Shown: positions 22,176-34,680 of the stretch, one piece after another | Layout of the letters: every line of letters begins with the position of its first letter | Numbering within the stretch: position 1 is the stretch's first letter | Source of the DNA: Cryptomeria japonica | Taxonomy: Eukaryota > Streptophyta > Pinopsida > Cupressales > Cupressaceae | NCBI RefSeq assembly: GCF_030272615.1 | Contig: NC_081413.1 | Location: 333,784,302-333,848,301, forward strand | Direction of reading: 5' to 3' | DNA: 64,000 bases | Position numbers and translations under genes: made by a program | The notes under the pieces: generated by a model | What the model was told of the DNA's origin: nothing | Seen by the model: only the letters and a program-made list of their open reading frames with translations | Database searches by the model: none

Positions 22176-23400
22176 TTAAGGGGACAAGCCTAAATTATAG
22201 GATGTACATGCATTTCCTAATTACATCTGTCTTAAGGGGACATGGTCGAAATTAAATTACATTTGATCATAATTAAGTTTAATAAATTGAATATATAGTT
22301 AATAGGACCTATTTCATGCTATTTAATATATATGGCATTTAATAATATATATAGTTAATAGGTCCTAGTATGTCAAAAGGGGAATTATCGTAATAGTATG
22401 TTAAGAGGCCCGTATGGTTGTAAATATAGTTAATTTAATGTACTTAGAATAGGAATTTCAAATTTAGCATCTACAAATTATAGGATATATGTGGCTTAAG
22501 GGGACAAGCCTAAATTATAGGATGTACATGCATTTCCTAATTACATGAGTCTTAAGGGGACATGGTCAAAATTAAATTACATTTGATCATAATTAAGTTT
22601 AATAAATTGAATATATAGCTGATAGGACCTATTTCATGCTATGTAATATATATGGTATTTAATAATATATATAGTTAATAGGTCCTAGTATGTCAAAAGG
22701 GGAATTGTCGTAATAGTATGTTAAGAGGCTTGTATGGTTGTAAATATAGTTAATTTAATGTACTTAGAATAGGAATTTCAAATTTAGCATCTACAAATTA
22801 TAGGATGTATGTGGCTTAAGGGGACAAGCCTAAATTATAGGATGTGCATGCATTTCCTAATTACATGTGTCTTAAGGGGACATGGTCAAAATTAAATTAC
22901 ATTTGATCATAATTAAGTTTAATAAATTGAATATATAGTTAATAGGACCTATTTCATGCTATTTAATATATATGGCATTTAATAATATATATAGTTAATA
23001 GGTCCTAGTATGTTAAAAGGGGAATTGTCATAATAGTATGTTAAGAGGCCCGTATGGTTGTAAATAGTTGATTTAATGTACTTAGAATGGGAATTTCAAA
23101 TTTAGCATCTACAAATTATAGGATGTATGTGGCTTAAGGGGACAGGCCTAGAAATTATAGGATGTACGTGCAACATTTCCTAATTACATGTGTCTTAAGG
23201 GGACATGGTTGAAATTAAATTACATTTGATCATAATTAAGTTTAATAAATTGAATATATAGTTAATAGGACCTATTACATGCTATTTAAGAGGCCTGTAT
23301 GGTTGTAATTAGTTAATTTCATGTAAGTTTAGAATAGGAATTTCAAATTTAGCATCTACAAATTTTGTAATTAATCATTTAAGACACATGACTTAAACGG
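22176..23400. repeat. 320-bp tandem repeat, about 3.7 copies
   Basis: GGGACAAGCC recurs at 22181, 22501 and 22821, with GGGACAGGCC at 23138, giving periods of 320, 320 and 317 bp. Each unit also holds ATAGGATGTACATGCATTTCC, TTAAGGGGACATGGT, ATATATAGTTAATAGG and TTAAGAGGC. The last copy is shortened. The copies are very similar, so the array is younger than the transposase decay around it or has been homogenised. Confidence 0.95.
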
Positions 23401-24490
23401 ATTGGGCTAATTAGGATGTATGTGGCTTAAGATGATAGGCCTAATTAGGATGTATGTGGCTTAATACCATCTACCTAGATTATAGGATGTATGTGGCAAG
23501 TAAAGGAAAGAAGATTTACTTTAAATATAGGACACACATGTGGCTTAAGGGGATCATTTTATAAGGTCCTAGTATATACATATAGTTAATAGGTCCTAGT
23601 ATACATATAGTTTATAGGTCCTAGTATACATATAGTTAAGGGGATCATTTTATAAGAAGGTTTACTTTAAATATAGTTAATAGGTCCTAGTATACATTAA
23701 AATGGGTATGATTGTAATAGTATGTTTTAAGAGGGGTATAGTCATAATTAGTTAATTAGTTAATTTCATGTACTTAAGACACCTAACTTAAGGGGATGGA
23801 TGTATGTACACAATATAGGAGATCTTATGTGGTCAAACTGGGTCATAAGGGGTACATGTTGTGTACATAAATGTTAAAAAAGTGGCATGTGTGTGACGGG
23901 CCTTTAGGACCACATTGTGTTGTAAGGGGTCATGCATGTGTTCTAATGCATGCGTGACCCCTTAGGACCACATATGAGCCCTTTCAACATCCTATACTTA
24001 GTGTATGCAATATACCCCAACTACTAGGATGGTAAAAGGGGTCATATGTGGTCCTAAGGGGTCAAACATGTGTTCTAACACATGTGTGACCCCTTAGGAC
24101 CAGATTATGACCCATTAGAACATAATGTGGTCCTAGTAAAGGCTCCTCACACACATACATGCATTGTAACTCAAGGTATAATATAGACATGGCTCAAACT
24201 AAATTACAGGACAAATGTGGCTTAAAAGGGGAATGAATTTGAAAATAGGAGATGGCTTAAGGGGATACACGCATGTGTTCTACAATGTACATGTGCGACC
24301 CCATGGGATCGTGCATAGTGTCTTAAGGGGTCATGCATGTGGTCCTAAGGGGTCACACATGTACATTAGAATGTGCATGCATGACCCCTTAAGACCACAT
24401 ACATGACCCCTTTGGACACTATGCTCGATCCTATGGGGTCATATGTGGTCGTAAGGGGTTGGACGTGATGTGATCCTATGTGGTCATAAG
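23401..24490. repeat. Scrambled CTTAAGGGG-rich hairpin region
   Basis: Many copies of CTTAAGGGG, TAGGTCCTAGTATACAT and GGTCCTAAGGGGTCA occur in both orientations. Several form hairpins with arms of about 15-20 bp, for example 23929-23967 (GGGGTCATGCATG paired with CATGCGTGACCCC), 24055-24098 and 24327-24390. No protein-coding feature is supported. Confidence 0.8.
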
Positions 24491-24935
24491 GGGTATGTTG
24501 TATACAATTTGAAGATGTTTTAAATAGTTTCATTTTTGTTGTAATTTTTTGGTTTTGGTTTTCATTTTTGTTTTTATTTTGATCTTGTAAACTAAATGTT
24601 TTGGTTTTGATTTTTTTGGGGGTTTTCGTTTTGTTTAAAAAAAATCCTAATCTAACCAATTCATAAAAAAAATTGAAACTAAATTTAACTAATTTTTAAA
24701 ATAAAAACATAATTTTCTAATTAAAATAAAATTATTGAACTAAAACACATTTTTTTCTAACAAAAAAAATAAATTTAAAACTAAAAATTATTAACAAAAA
24801 AAATAATTTTAAACTAAAAATCTAATTTTTCAACTAAAAAATTAATCTAAACATGAATTATTGAATAAAAATGGGTGTTGGGCATACCTGGAAGACTAGA
24901 AGGCGGGTTGCTGGCAATTCCTATGAGGGCACCTT
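24491..24935. other. AT-rich interval inside the transposon
   Basis: Homopurine and homopyrimidine A/T tracts with many AAAAAAT and TTTTGGTTTTG stretches. I see no gene. Confidence 0.5.
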
Positions 24936-25195
24936 GAATCAGGATCCCATATGATAAAAATGAACCACATTACGTTAAAAAAAAAATTATATATTCGAAA
25001 CGAGATCCCATGTTGAAATGAAACGGGATCCCGTTTCATTTCAACACGAGATCCCATTTCATTTTCAACACGGGATCCCGTTTTGTTTTCAACACGGGAT
25101 CTCGTTTGGATCTCTAGGCTCAGGATCCCAGAGCCCATGGGATCCCATTTGATTTTAGGCTCGGGATGCCGAGAGCCAACGGGATCCCAATTCGT
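24936..25195. repeat. Right cluster of GGGATCCC palindromes
   Basis: About ten units of AACGGGATCCCGTTT or near relatives (24941, 25001, 25023, 25045, 25070, 25094, 25122, 25138, 25162, 25179), several linked by TTTTCAACAC. They start about 85 bp inside the right terminal repeat. Left and right clusters share both the palindrome and the TTCAACACG linker. Confidence 0.88.
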
Positions 25196-25251
25196 CTCCT
25201 ATTATTTCCGCCCGATTTTGACTTTTTAACTAAGTCCAAAACTTCCACATT

Positions 25252-25279
25252 AAGTGGACACAACTTCTTGCACTTACCC
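25252..25279 (-). repeat. Right terminal inverted repeat
   Basis: 28 bp whose reverse complement begins GGGTAAGTGCAAGAAGTTG; it is followed by the target duplication TGTT. Confidence 0.9.
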
Positions 25280-26371
25280 TGTTAGTGTGCGTGGATTTGG
25301 ATCTATAGTATCTCATCATGAGCTTGGATTCTTGGAGCATATTTATGTAATTAGAATTGATATCATGTGTTATGAAATATGGAATTGTAAAGAAGACTAT
25401 GTAATCAGTGTATTGAGAACATGTATTATAGAACATCTAGTAGGATGATTTATGAATGAAATGTATTGAATAAGATTGTTGTGAATGGATATTCTATTGT
25501 AGATGTTGTTATTGATTAGTAAGGAATTAAATGATTTAGAGATATGCATGCTATTTCTTGAGTATGCCTTGATTTTAAAGATGTTAATCTCCAGTGTTAT
25601 ATATCTTGAGATATGGAATATGGCTCTTTATTATATGGTTGTCCTATGGTGCTGATTTCTATGTATTAGAGATGTTACCATATTACAATGTCTTGTAAAT
25701 GAGGAATATGAATATGTGTCTGTGTAACTTGTATTATTAAGATGGGATGTAGCAAAGAGACTATGATCTTTCTCCATGTGCTCTTATGTAAATTAACTTG
25801 ATATAAAAGAACTATGCTATTGTTATTGTTATAAGATGATGTATTGGTATGCGGTTCACTTTATAGATATTTTTATCATGTTGAAAATGAAATCCTATGT
25901 CTAAATTAGGGGATTGAAATATTAGATTGTATTTATTCTTGTAGAATCATATGACTCTTGAACCTATTTAGTAGATTGGAATCCTATTCTTATGTAGATA
26001 AGTACTTGTTGCTATGATCTTGCATATGGCTATGGATAGTATTCTTGATGAGTTTTAAGGAAATAATCGAATACCATTAGTAAAATAAGGATAAATGCAT
26101 TTAGTTTCATGATGTGTTAAGTGTTCAAATGAGTAAAGATGGGTATTAAAAATATTCGATTGGTACTTAAAAATGAACCCAAGAAAGAGTATGAAAGGGA
26201 ATAGAGTTATACATATGTGTTAATGTTTTCTCATAGTTGCATGAGAAGTAAATTTTTAGTTGGATGATAGTATATGGTGTTCTAGATGGATATGTGATGT
26301 GTTAGTTTAATGTCAAGTAGTAATGTTGAGATACCCTAGGGAATGGAGATCCATTATATAGTTTTATTATG

Positions 26372-27404
26372 TGTTAGGACCCAGAGGCAACTGAGAGGTG
26401 GGGGTGAATCAGTTGTTTATTAATTTCAACCCAAATACACTTTAATCAAACTTGATACTTAATACCGGTAAACCGATCTTGAAGTTGGTAAACAGATTAA
26501 CAGTTAATAAGTACAGTACCAGTGAAACTTAATGCATGAAACAGAAAGAGAAACAATATCCACAACACATAACACAAAGATTAGTACGTGGAAACCATGT
26601 AAGGGAAAAAACCACGGTGGGAAACCTTACCCACAATCAGATGATACTACTGAAGATAGTATGTGTTTACAAATGGGGTCTGCACATGCAGAGAGGCTAG
26701 CTGCCTAGAGCTCATTGCTCAATCACAAGATGGGAGTCACACTGACTACAATTGGATGATTAAATCCAATAATAATGTATTTCTCAAAGTAGCATCTCCA
26801 ATGTTGGATTCAGTATCGGTTAAGCTCTGATTGTCTTCTTCAAACCTTCCTTAAATATTCAAATGATGTCTGCATGAGTAGCTCTACTTATATTCACATA
26901 TACCAAATATCACAACCTTATAATACCTTATTACATTCCACTACCACACTAATCTCTCAATTGAGATCTTACATATATACCAAAACCTAAGACCAAATGT
27001 GTAGGTCAGCTTACTAAGAATAATACAATAAAATCTATTACAAGTAAGTCAAGATATGATGCATCATGTTGACTCAACAACAATATTAATTGATTAAACC
27101 ATCTACATAATGTGTCATGCTGATCTAGAATAGATAACGTGTGTCGGTCCATAGCCTAGAAAATATGTCAACCCGATTAGACCAATAACCAAATCTCCAA
27201 AACCAAGTGTCCAAACCATGTCTTCAACATAACCAAGTGATCTCCATATGATAAAAAGTCATCCTTAGTGTCGGTGAACAATATAACCTACCGGTGACTA
27301 TGCATAAGTCACTGAACTTGTCGGTGAACATAACCAAAGATCTCCAGAAGGATAAGTGTTGACATCAATGACAAAACCAATGCAACATATCCATAATACC
27401 AACA
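26372..27404 (-). mobile_element. Copia solo LTR, minus
   Basis: This 1,033-bp LTR runs from TGTTAGGACC (26372) to AATACCAACA (27404), so on the minus strand it begins TGTTGGTATT. It is flanked by perfect 5-bp target duplications TTATG (26367-26371 and 27405-27409). It shares the block around CCACGGTGGGAAACC (26612) and a C-rich terminal segment with the LTRs of the 8281-15632 Copia element, so the two families are related. There is no internal region, which is what LTR-LTR recombination leaves. Confidence 0.92.
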
Positions 27405-27651
27405 TTATGTAGTTGTGTTAATGATTAAATAGATGTTCCACTTGCGTAATATGATTCTATGGTTATGTTCTTGTTGATTTATGTATTCATGTATATAATT
27501 AATGATGCATTGATGAATAATGGTAGTAACGTTGCATTAATAAATACTAGTAATAGCGTAGTTGTAATGGTTATCTTAAGAGAAAAAAAATTATCTCTTT
27601 TTGTTAGTAGATTTTGGTTTATTTTTGTAGGGTACTTTGGTGAGCATTACA

Positions 27652-28843
27652 ACTCATACCATTCAAGCTTGGCAATCACTCTTTTATTAGCTAGTTACAC
27701 GCAATCAAGAAGTCAGATATACATTTTTACACAACATTTTACACATAAGCACTTACTAAATCTAGGAAATCTGTAGTTCATTTATATATAACTATTACAA
27801 ATTTCTCAATTCCAAATGTACTTCTATCCAATATTTCATAAAATCTAGAAAGTTACCATTACATTTCATCCTATCAACATGTTTATCTGCTCAATTACTA
27901 TCATCATTCTGTAATTTTTTACTAAGTCTAGTACACATATCCGCGGTGTTCCCCCTTGTACACACTATTAGAGGTTCAAAGTGAACATGAAAGAGACTAC
28001 TCATAACACAAGATGAGGGCCCACAATACTCAACATCCAAAATAACCACTAGAAACAACAACTAGAAACAAAAATGAAAGAGAAGAAGCAAATAATCCAA
28101 AAGGAAAACCATCAAATCCAACTTTAAATCTTGAAAGATTATCGGCGAAATCAACAAGGAACAAGCGTGACAAGTGCCACTATAAAGATCATAATAAATA
28201 GAAGAATAAATTATAGAAAATCAAAATTCCAATGAATCAACTCAACATGGCCAAAAAATTCAAATCTACATCACAAGGCGACCATTACTGGTCACACCAA
28301 AGGGAGTAACCGCTACACAACCTCCAAGGGTATAATGTCATGGATATGCTAGAGAGTGTGTATTGGAATTTAAGTCCATACATTTATTATATATATCCAT
28401 GCACCTTATTAATATTAATGCAATGCATTCTCTTATAAAAGTTAAGTAAAAGATAGAGAGAACATTTTTAAGGGAGAGATAGAGCATTTCATACAAACTT
28501 TTCCAATCACATAATACAAAGATTTTAGCTTCTATACTTTTAGGAAATTAAGATAACAAGTTATCCTTGTAAGAATAATATTAATTAAGGAACATACACT
28601 ATCTTTATAGAATAATCATTGGTTCCTCACTAACATTCAATAGTCAAGTACAAGAACAAATATGCATGTCGCACATAGTTATTATATCTAGAGAGGAGTA
28701 GAGAGAGAGAACACAATACATATATGTCTTAAATCTTTGAGTACAAATCAAGTCAAGAGTACATTAAAGCACACCACACAAGATTAAGAGCAACAACCCT
28801 AACCGAAGATCCCAGTGTTTGCAACACTCGCTCTGATACCAGA
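27652..28843 (-). other. Leader of a long-LTR element, minus
   Basis: On the minus strand this follows the primer-binding site at 28830-28841 and so is the untranslated leader of the element whose 5' LTR is 28844-36547. It has no coding capacity. Its far end is lost where it meets the right edge of the plus-oriented LTR at 27651. Confidence 0.55.
28830..28841 (-). other. Primer-binding site (initiator Met tRNA)
   Basis: The minus strand reads TGGTATCAGAGC, a perfect match, two bases after the LTR end GGGCATTACA. This shows that the TGTAGTACC...GGGGCATTACA sequences are LTRs. Confidence 0.92.
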
Positions 28844-28961
28844 TGTAATGCCCACCAAAATACCCTAGAGAAATACACTAACTTAACATACAAAATAGAG
28901 ATAACAATTTTTATTTTTGTAAAACATCTATACACGCGTCTAATACAATAACTTCTCATAT

Positions 28962-31900
28962 TGTAGTACCCTTACTTGTTTGAACTTATTAGACTCATAT
29001 TTTATTATTGTTTACTTTCAGTGGATACATTACCATGATGTGTTATTCAGACTTATATGACATTATTTCATGCTTTATCTAGATATGAGATGCATAATTT
29101 ATTTGCAGTATTTCAGTACTTGTGATTTATGGCATTTTATGGATTATTGCTATGTACTGACACTTTACTTTATCTATGCAATGTGTAATTATATGTTGTG
29201 TGTCTACGAGTGTATTAGATGCAAGGGGATGGTTTTCCTTCACTCATTTCAGTGAGACAGTGAACGTCGCGATTCTCCTTCATCGGTGTACATGTCGTGT
29301 TTTCTATATTGTATATAAGCATGTGTGGTTCGGTGATGCAGGATATTGTAGGTACAAGTACCGGGTAGGTACAGGGTATCGTCTCCACCTGTCTTCACAG
29401 GTCTGAGCGTGCCTTATATTTTCTGATGGAAGTGGACGAGATAGTAGTTGACCCTATTTTACTCATTTACACTCGTGTGAGTGTCATCAGTTGGTCGTCC
29501 TGTCAGTTAGTTCGGCCTTCGTATTTTGTCGTTTGATCTTTTTATGAGTATTTGCTTGAGATTTGTTCAGTTTGTGTGTTTTAGTGGATTTGATTAATTA
29601 ATTAAAGTTTATGGAGTTATCTCATAGTTGATTCGTGTATGCATTGAGATTATAAATTTAATTAATTAAAAGAAGTTATTAAATTAAGTTGCAAGCTGCA
29701 TGATATTAGAAATATATTTTATTTAAATTTTAGTGGAAAAATAAATTAGATTAGTCGCATTTATTGTTTCCTAGAATTTTAAATAAATAAAAGAATAAAA
29801 GAATAAATAAATAAATAAAAGAATTAATTAGAATTGAAGTATTGCTTTAATTTCTTTATTTAGAAAATTAATTAATTTGCATGAGAAAAGAAAAGAAAGA
29901 AAAATGATTTTTAATTATTGCTTGTTAACTTATCCCTTCGTTAGAAAATTGGAAAAGAAAAGAAAATTGCTTTTATTACTAAATTTAGGTTTTCTGGAAA
30001 AAAGATATTCAACCTAGAATTTTAGTTTAAAAAAGGGAATAGGTCTTTATTTTGGGATAGATAGGAAATAGGTCAGAGATTTAGGTGAAGAAATTTATTT
30101 GGAAGCTTGTTGAAAAGATTAGGGCTCTTCTACAGATTTCTTCTAGGAAAGCTATACCAGGTTAGGTGGCTTCTTTTGATTGTTGTTTTAAGAAAATATT
30201 CCTATTTCTTCTATCTTCTGAATGATGTGTATGTTAAGATGATTGTCATATCCTGTCTGATTAATTCTGTTCTTAGCTAAAGTCCATACCTGAAGTTAAT
30301 TTCTAGTTTAATGGAAAGAAGTAATTTCTGGGTGTTTGTGGATTATATTTTGAGAAAATTGGGAAATTATTATGGCAAATTTTGCCAAGAATTTTGTTGT
30401 CCATGGAAATTGCAAGATTTGGGAGGTATGTGATTTATCAGAGAAATCATTCCCTCTTGTTTGCTTTTATTCTGATATTGGTCATGATAGTCTTTTATTT
30501 GTATCACTGTGAAATTGTTAGTTACTCTAGGAATAAATTTAATTATAAATTAAATTTATTTGGGTTATTTACGTTTTGGAAAAAATATTATATTTTAATT
30601 ACAAATATATATATATATATATATATTGTAAAAGATTAAATTCTATGAATTTATTGGAAAATCATTGTTTTATTATGTTATTGAATTTACTGAAAATAAA
30701 TTAATTTAAAAATATATATATAAAAAAAATATAAAAAAATTAACCCTCGGTAGCACTACCGGCGGTAGTATAGCTACCATATGGTAGCAGTACTACCGAT
30801 GGTAGGATGCTACCTATGGTAGCATCTGCTACTGGCGGTAGCAGTGCTACTTACGGTAGCAGCAGCTACCTATGGTAACCGTGCTACTGGTGGTAGCATG
30901 GGCTACCGTGCGTAGCATATGCTACCATGCACAGTGGCAGAGGTTAAATGCTTTTTTTTTTTTTCTGTGCGTACCTTGACATAGCACTTTCGGGTTTCGT
31001 GCCCAAGGTTGTGTATTTTGAGTTATTTATTAATTAATTTATAATATATAATATATATGTGAATCTATATGTATGTATTTATATATATATTTATATATAA
31101 GTTTTTTTTGTTTATTAATATGGGTATTATATTATTTTAGCTTTGTTTTAATACTGTGGAAATTAAATTCTCAGTTGTTAAATATATATTCTGTAATATA
31201 ATTATAAGTGAATTATTTATAGGTATATTATATGAATATAATTTAATTTATAGTTATATTTATATTTTATGAATGTTTTTAGATTATACTTTGGGTGTTT
31301 TTAGAAAAATTTGTAAATTTGGAGATTTTACATTTATGCTTGAAAACATTAGGAGATTAATTTTTGTGTGATTGATTTAACCTTATTGGACAAATGACAA
31401 AATTGATTTATTTGTATAGTTGTAAATTCTTATTATCTATAAATTCCTTATTTGCAAGTTATTTATGCTTTTGGTTGTTGTGAGAAAAGATTGCCTGTAT
31501 TAGGGTCTTGTATAAATGGTGTTTGTAGTCAAGCTTAATTCCGTTGCAATTTTGGTTGAGTTATCATTATGTCCTATGTTATTATATCTCCTTGGTCAGG
31601 TTTTGTTTTATAACCCCATTGATGTGAGCCATTGTGTGTTTTGTCCAAATGGTCAATCTTGGGTTAGTGATTGTGTATCCTTCACCTGTGGTTTGTCAGG
31701 ATTAGTTATGGCTTTCTGTTTTGCCATAGAGTTCTCATAGAGAGACCTTTCTTGTTAGTGTCCTATGAGAGAGAGTGGCTTTCGAGCGAGGGTCATGCCC
31801 GAAGTGGATGACAGGATAACCCGTCGAAAGTCAGTTAAAAAGTGATAACCTAATAATATATTGGGGGGGAGTGAAATAAATATTAATTAAGATAATGTAC

Positions 31901-32849
31901 CTCATGCATAGGTGTAGTGCTTGTACAGGGCTCATAATGTTACGAGAAGGCCTGGAATGGCAAACTTACCACCTTGTCTTCATGAAAGGATTGGTAGGGT
32001 CCGCATGAGACTTAGTTGGATCCGAAAGCTAGGAGAGGTTACCAGGATAGAGAGACAGGACCTAGGAGGCCTAACATGGTAACCATCAAGCTATGTGATG
32101 ACACTCTCTCCTTAGATTCACTAGTGTTTTGTGAGTTGAGTCACATGGATGTTTGCAGATTCATGTAGTTCTTTTATACTTGTCTTACTTTGCTTGCTTG
32201 AGGATTTTCTACTATCTCCTAGCATGGTGGGGTGGTTCCATTTCGGGATCACAAGGTTGGGTGGTAGTGCCACTTCCCATTGGATGTTCTGGATTGTATC
32301 TTTAGGCAAGGAAAGGCTTCACTGGCATTTCTTGGTTTGCGGTTCATGTACCAGCTCATGTTTGTGATAATTGTTCAGTTGAGACCTTGTGGTCATTGTA
32401 TCAAACTTTCATGTAACCTTGATATTGTAACTTTGGATTTTGTGGTATTTTTTAGAAGCCATGTATTTATGGATATTGTAATATTATGTCAGTGGAATGT
32501 ATGTTAATTCAGTTGCTTTGATCTTATGTATAAGTGATTTATGGAAAATTGAATGCATTGGAATACTTGATTCTTTCATTATGGAATTTAGATGTATGTG
32601 TAGTTTAAACTTAAGTATTTACTTTATCTAATTAAATGGACAATTGGATTAACCATGGTGTTAATATAATCTATGATTAATATTCGTTGGTAACCCTTAG
32701 GAAATCATGTGTTAGTCTTTCACTGTGTTATTAGACATGCAATGGTTATAGTTAATGCACTTTATCTTTTAAAAAAAGAAAAAAATTATTTCACCTTTTA
32801 GTTGCCTAGTTGTGTTGTTTTCCTATAGGGTTCCTAGTGGGGCATTACA
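28962..32849 (+). mobile_element. 3.9-kb solo LTR, plus
   Basis: A 3,888-bp LTR from TGTAGTACCC to GGGGCATTACA with a perfect 5-bp target duplication CATAT (28957-28961 and 32850-32854). No primer-binding site follows it, so it is a solo LTR. It is the best-preserved copy of the family here and serves as reference: conserved block 29340-29405 (GGTACAAGTACCGGGTAGG), island 30735-30950, and the GCATGAGACTTAG/GATGACACTCTCTCC block at 32000-32115. Confidence 0.92.
30735..30950. repeat. GGTAGC/GCTACC short-repeat island
   Basis: About twenty half-sites GGTAG(C) and (G)CTACC at 6-15 base spacing, many adjacent and inverted (GGTAGCACTACC, GGTAGCAGTACTACC). The island is much richer in G+C than the surrounding LTR. 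It is not CRISPR: units are short, inverted and irregular. Confidence 0.88.
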
Positions 32850-34439
32850 CATATGCGATAACATTCATCAACTTGATACACAACTACTCATCACAAATAT
32901 AATCACCAATCATGTTACGAAAGTGGAAATGAAATACAATACATCAATAGTCATCTAACTTCCCTAGGGTAAATCAATGCCACTACTTAAACCACACACT
33001 TAACAATTCCCAATTATGATATCATTTAACTTCCATAATCCATGTGAAATCTAACTTACTATCATTAATTCCTTTCACATAATCATATATGATTGATTAC
33101 TTTATCCTAGAATAGTTACATCCTTTTATGATTACTCAACCATCCCATAAGGTTCATTTTAAGCACCAATACCAAATGTTCCTAATCCCAACCATTCTTT
33201 TCCTTTAACATCAATTAACCATTTCAATACATATTACCACATTATTAAACCATAGTAATATGAACTAATTGCATCATCACATGCATAGAACTAAGTACAC
33301 ATCCATAGATTCAATATCTATTAATCTCATTATTAAAAAATCTCAAGATACACATGATACATCATTTTCCCTAATAACATCTACTAGATACATGAATACA
33401 ATGTCTTTTACATCAATGGGTATAACTCTCTAGATAAAATTACATCAAGGATAATATCAATACATATGTCAAATGAATCATATTATAATAAACTTCTACA
33501 AATATCCATTCACAAGCTACAATGATAGAATCCACATCCATGCACAAGAGAGAATCCAATGAAGAACATCCCAATGGAAGAAAGGTATTAACTACTAGAC
33601 CATGTGGAACAAAAGGAACCACCCCCCATGCTAGGAGATGACAAAAGATCCCACACACACTCTAGACCTAAGCTAACACCTATCAACGAAAGAGGAATCA
33701 ACTCTAACTCAAACCAAGGAAAACATACCAACAACCAAGAAATCTCCAGAGGCAACTCAACAACAAGACATAAGGAACTAGGACCAACATGTAGGGAAAG
33801 AGTGTCATCACATACTACCATATATGATACACATGTGGAACCGTCTCAACCTTTGAGAAAATCAAGGGAGTTTGGTTAATCCAGTTACCAAATCTTCTAC
33901 CTCACTCTGATTACCGATCCATGTGATAGGCACCATAAAAAAAATTTATTATCTTGCTTAGATGAGTTACTACTACCTAGTCCACCTAAGAATTATTTAT
34001 TATGATATCACTTATCAATTACAATGGAAAACCTCCAATGAGATATCCAACCAATCTATACCCTGACTCTCTTACTCAAGAATCCTAATAGTCTATTCCT
34101 CATGACCTCGATAGACTCATGGAAGCCCACTCCCCCTACTCAAACAAGAAAGCTCACAAAACACAATCCGACTAACCAAGATAGAACATCATAAATGCAC
34201 AAGAACCAATAAATATACCCCATAGGTCACATAGACCACACGACATCATAGAGAAAAGAATCCATCAACATAGCAAGGCATTATTCCTCTTGCCAACAAT
34301 ACAAATGATCAAATAATGCATCCAAAATATTACTCTGGGCATCCAAGAGTACTCAAGAGCACAACATAGCCTCTAGACAATCCCTAACACAATTGAGGAA
34401 CCCAGAAAATCAAATCTAAAACTCTAAAAATCGAGAGAA

Positions 34440-34680
34440 AGGATAAATAACTAGTTTAGCGCATTTGTTTAGCAATTTAGTGCATATGAATAATTATTCA
34501 GCGCATATAGGATATAGAACAACACATATGATAGGTAAAACAACATTTATACAAAGGATTCAATGCTTCTGCATTACTCTGCAGCACTTTTGGCTTAAAG
34601 AAAAATGCATTTAACATATTAAACAACACATACGACTAGGTAAGATAGTGCATGTGTTGTTTTAGCGCAACTACTCAAAT
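34440..34680. repeat. AGCGCAT-type island in the minus LTR
   Basis: Repeated TTTAGCGCAT, TTCAGCGCATAT, TAGTGCATATG and ACAACACATAYG motifs occupy the position that holds GGTAGC repeats in the 28962-32849 LTR. The repeats are loose and diverged. Confidence 0.6.

Larger units (their letters stand above)
17135..25279 (+). mobile_element. 8.1-kb TIR DNA transposon, unusual transposase
   Basis: Both ends start GGGTAAGT.CAAGAAG inward. The 28-bp terminal inverted repeats (17135-17162 and 25252-25279) agree at 27 positions. The 4-bp target duplication is TGTT (17131-17134 and 25280-25283). The homologous LTR at 32283-32290 shows the uninterrupted site GGATGTTCTGG. Inside are a decayed transposase gene, clusters of GGGATCCC palindromes toward both ends, and a 2.7-kb region of CTTAAGGGG-rich repeats. 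The 4-bp duplication and the transposase motifs do not fit hAT, MULE, CACTA or Harbinger. A Sola-like or undescribed group is possible. Confidence 0.88.
16060..27651 (+). repeat. Long LTR fragment, plus, with two insertions
   Basis: The pieces 16060-17134, 25280-26371 and 27405-27651 together form about 2.4 kb homologous to the 3' part of the 28962-32849 LTR. They share TAGCAT.GGGGGTGGTTC at 17053 and 32219, GGATGTT at the transposon insertion site, and the end GGTACTTTGGTGAGCATTACA at 27631-27651. The 5' end with TGTAGTACC is missing and no priming site follows the right end, so it is truncated or a degraded solo LTR. The interruptions are the 17135-25279 transposon and the 26372-27404 solo LTR. 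Confidence 0.65.

Noticed and set aside
30735..30950. Regular repeats resembling a CRISPR array
   Set aside because: Units are 6-8 bp, inverted and unevenly spaced, in plant nuclear DNA; no spacers or cas genes.
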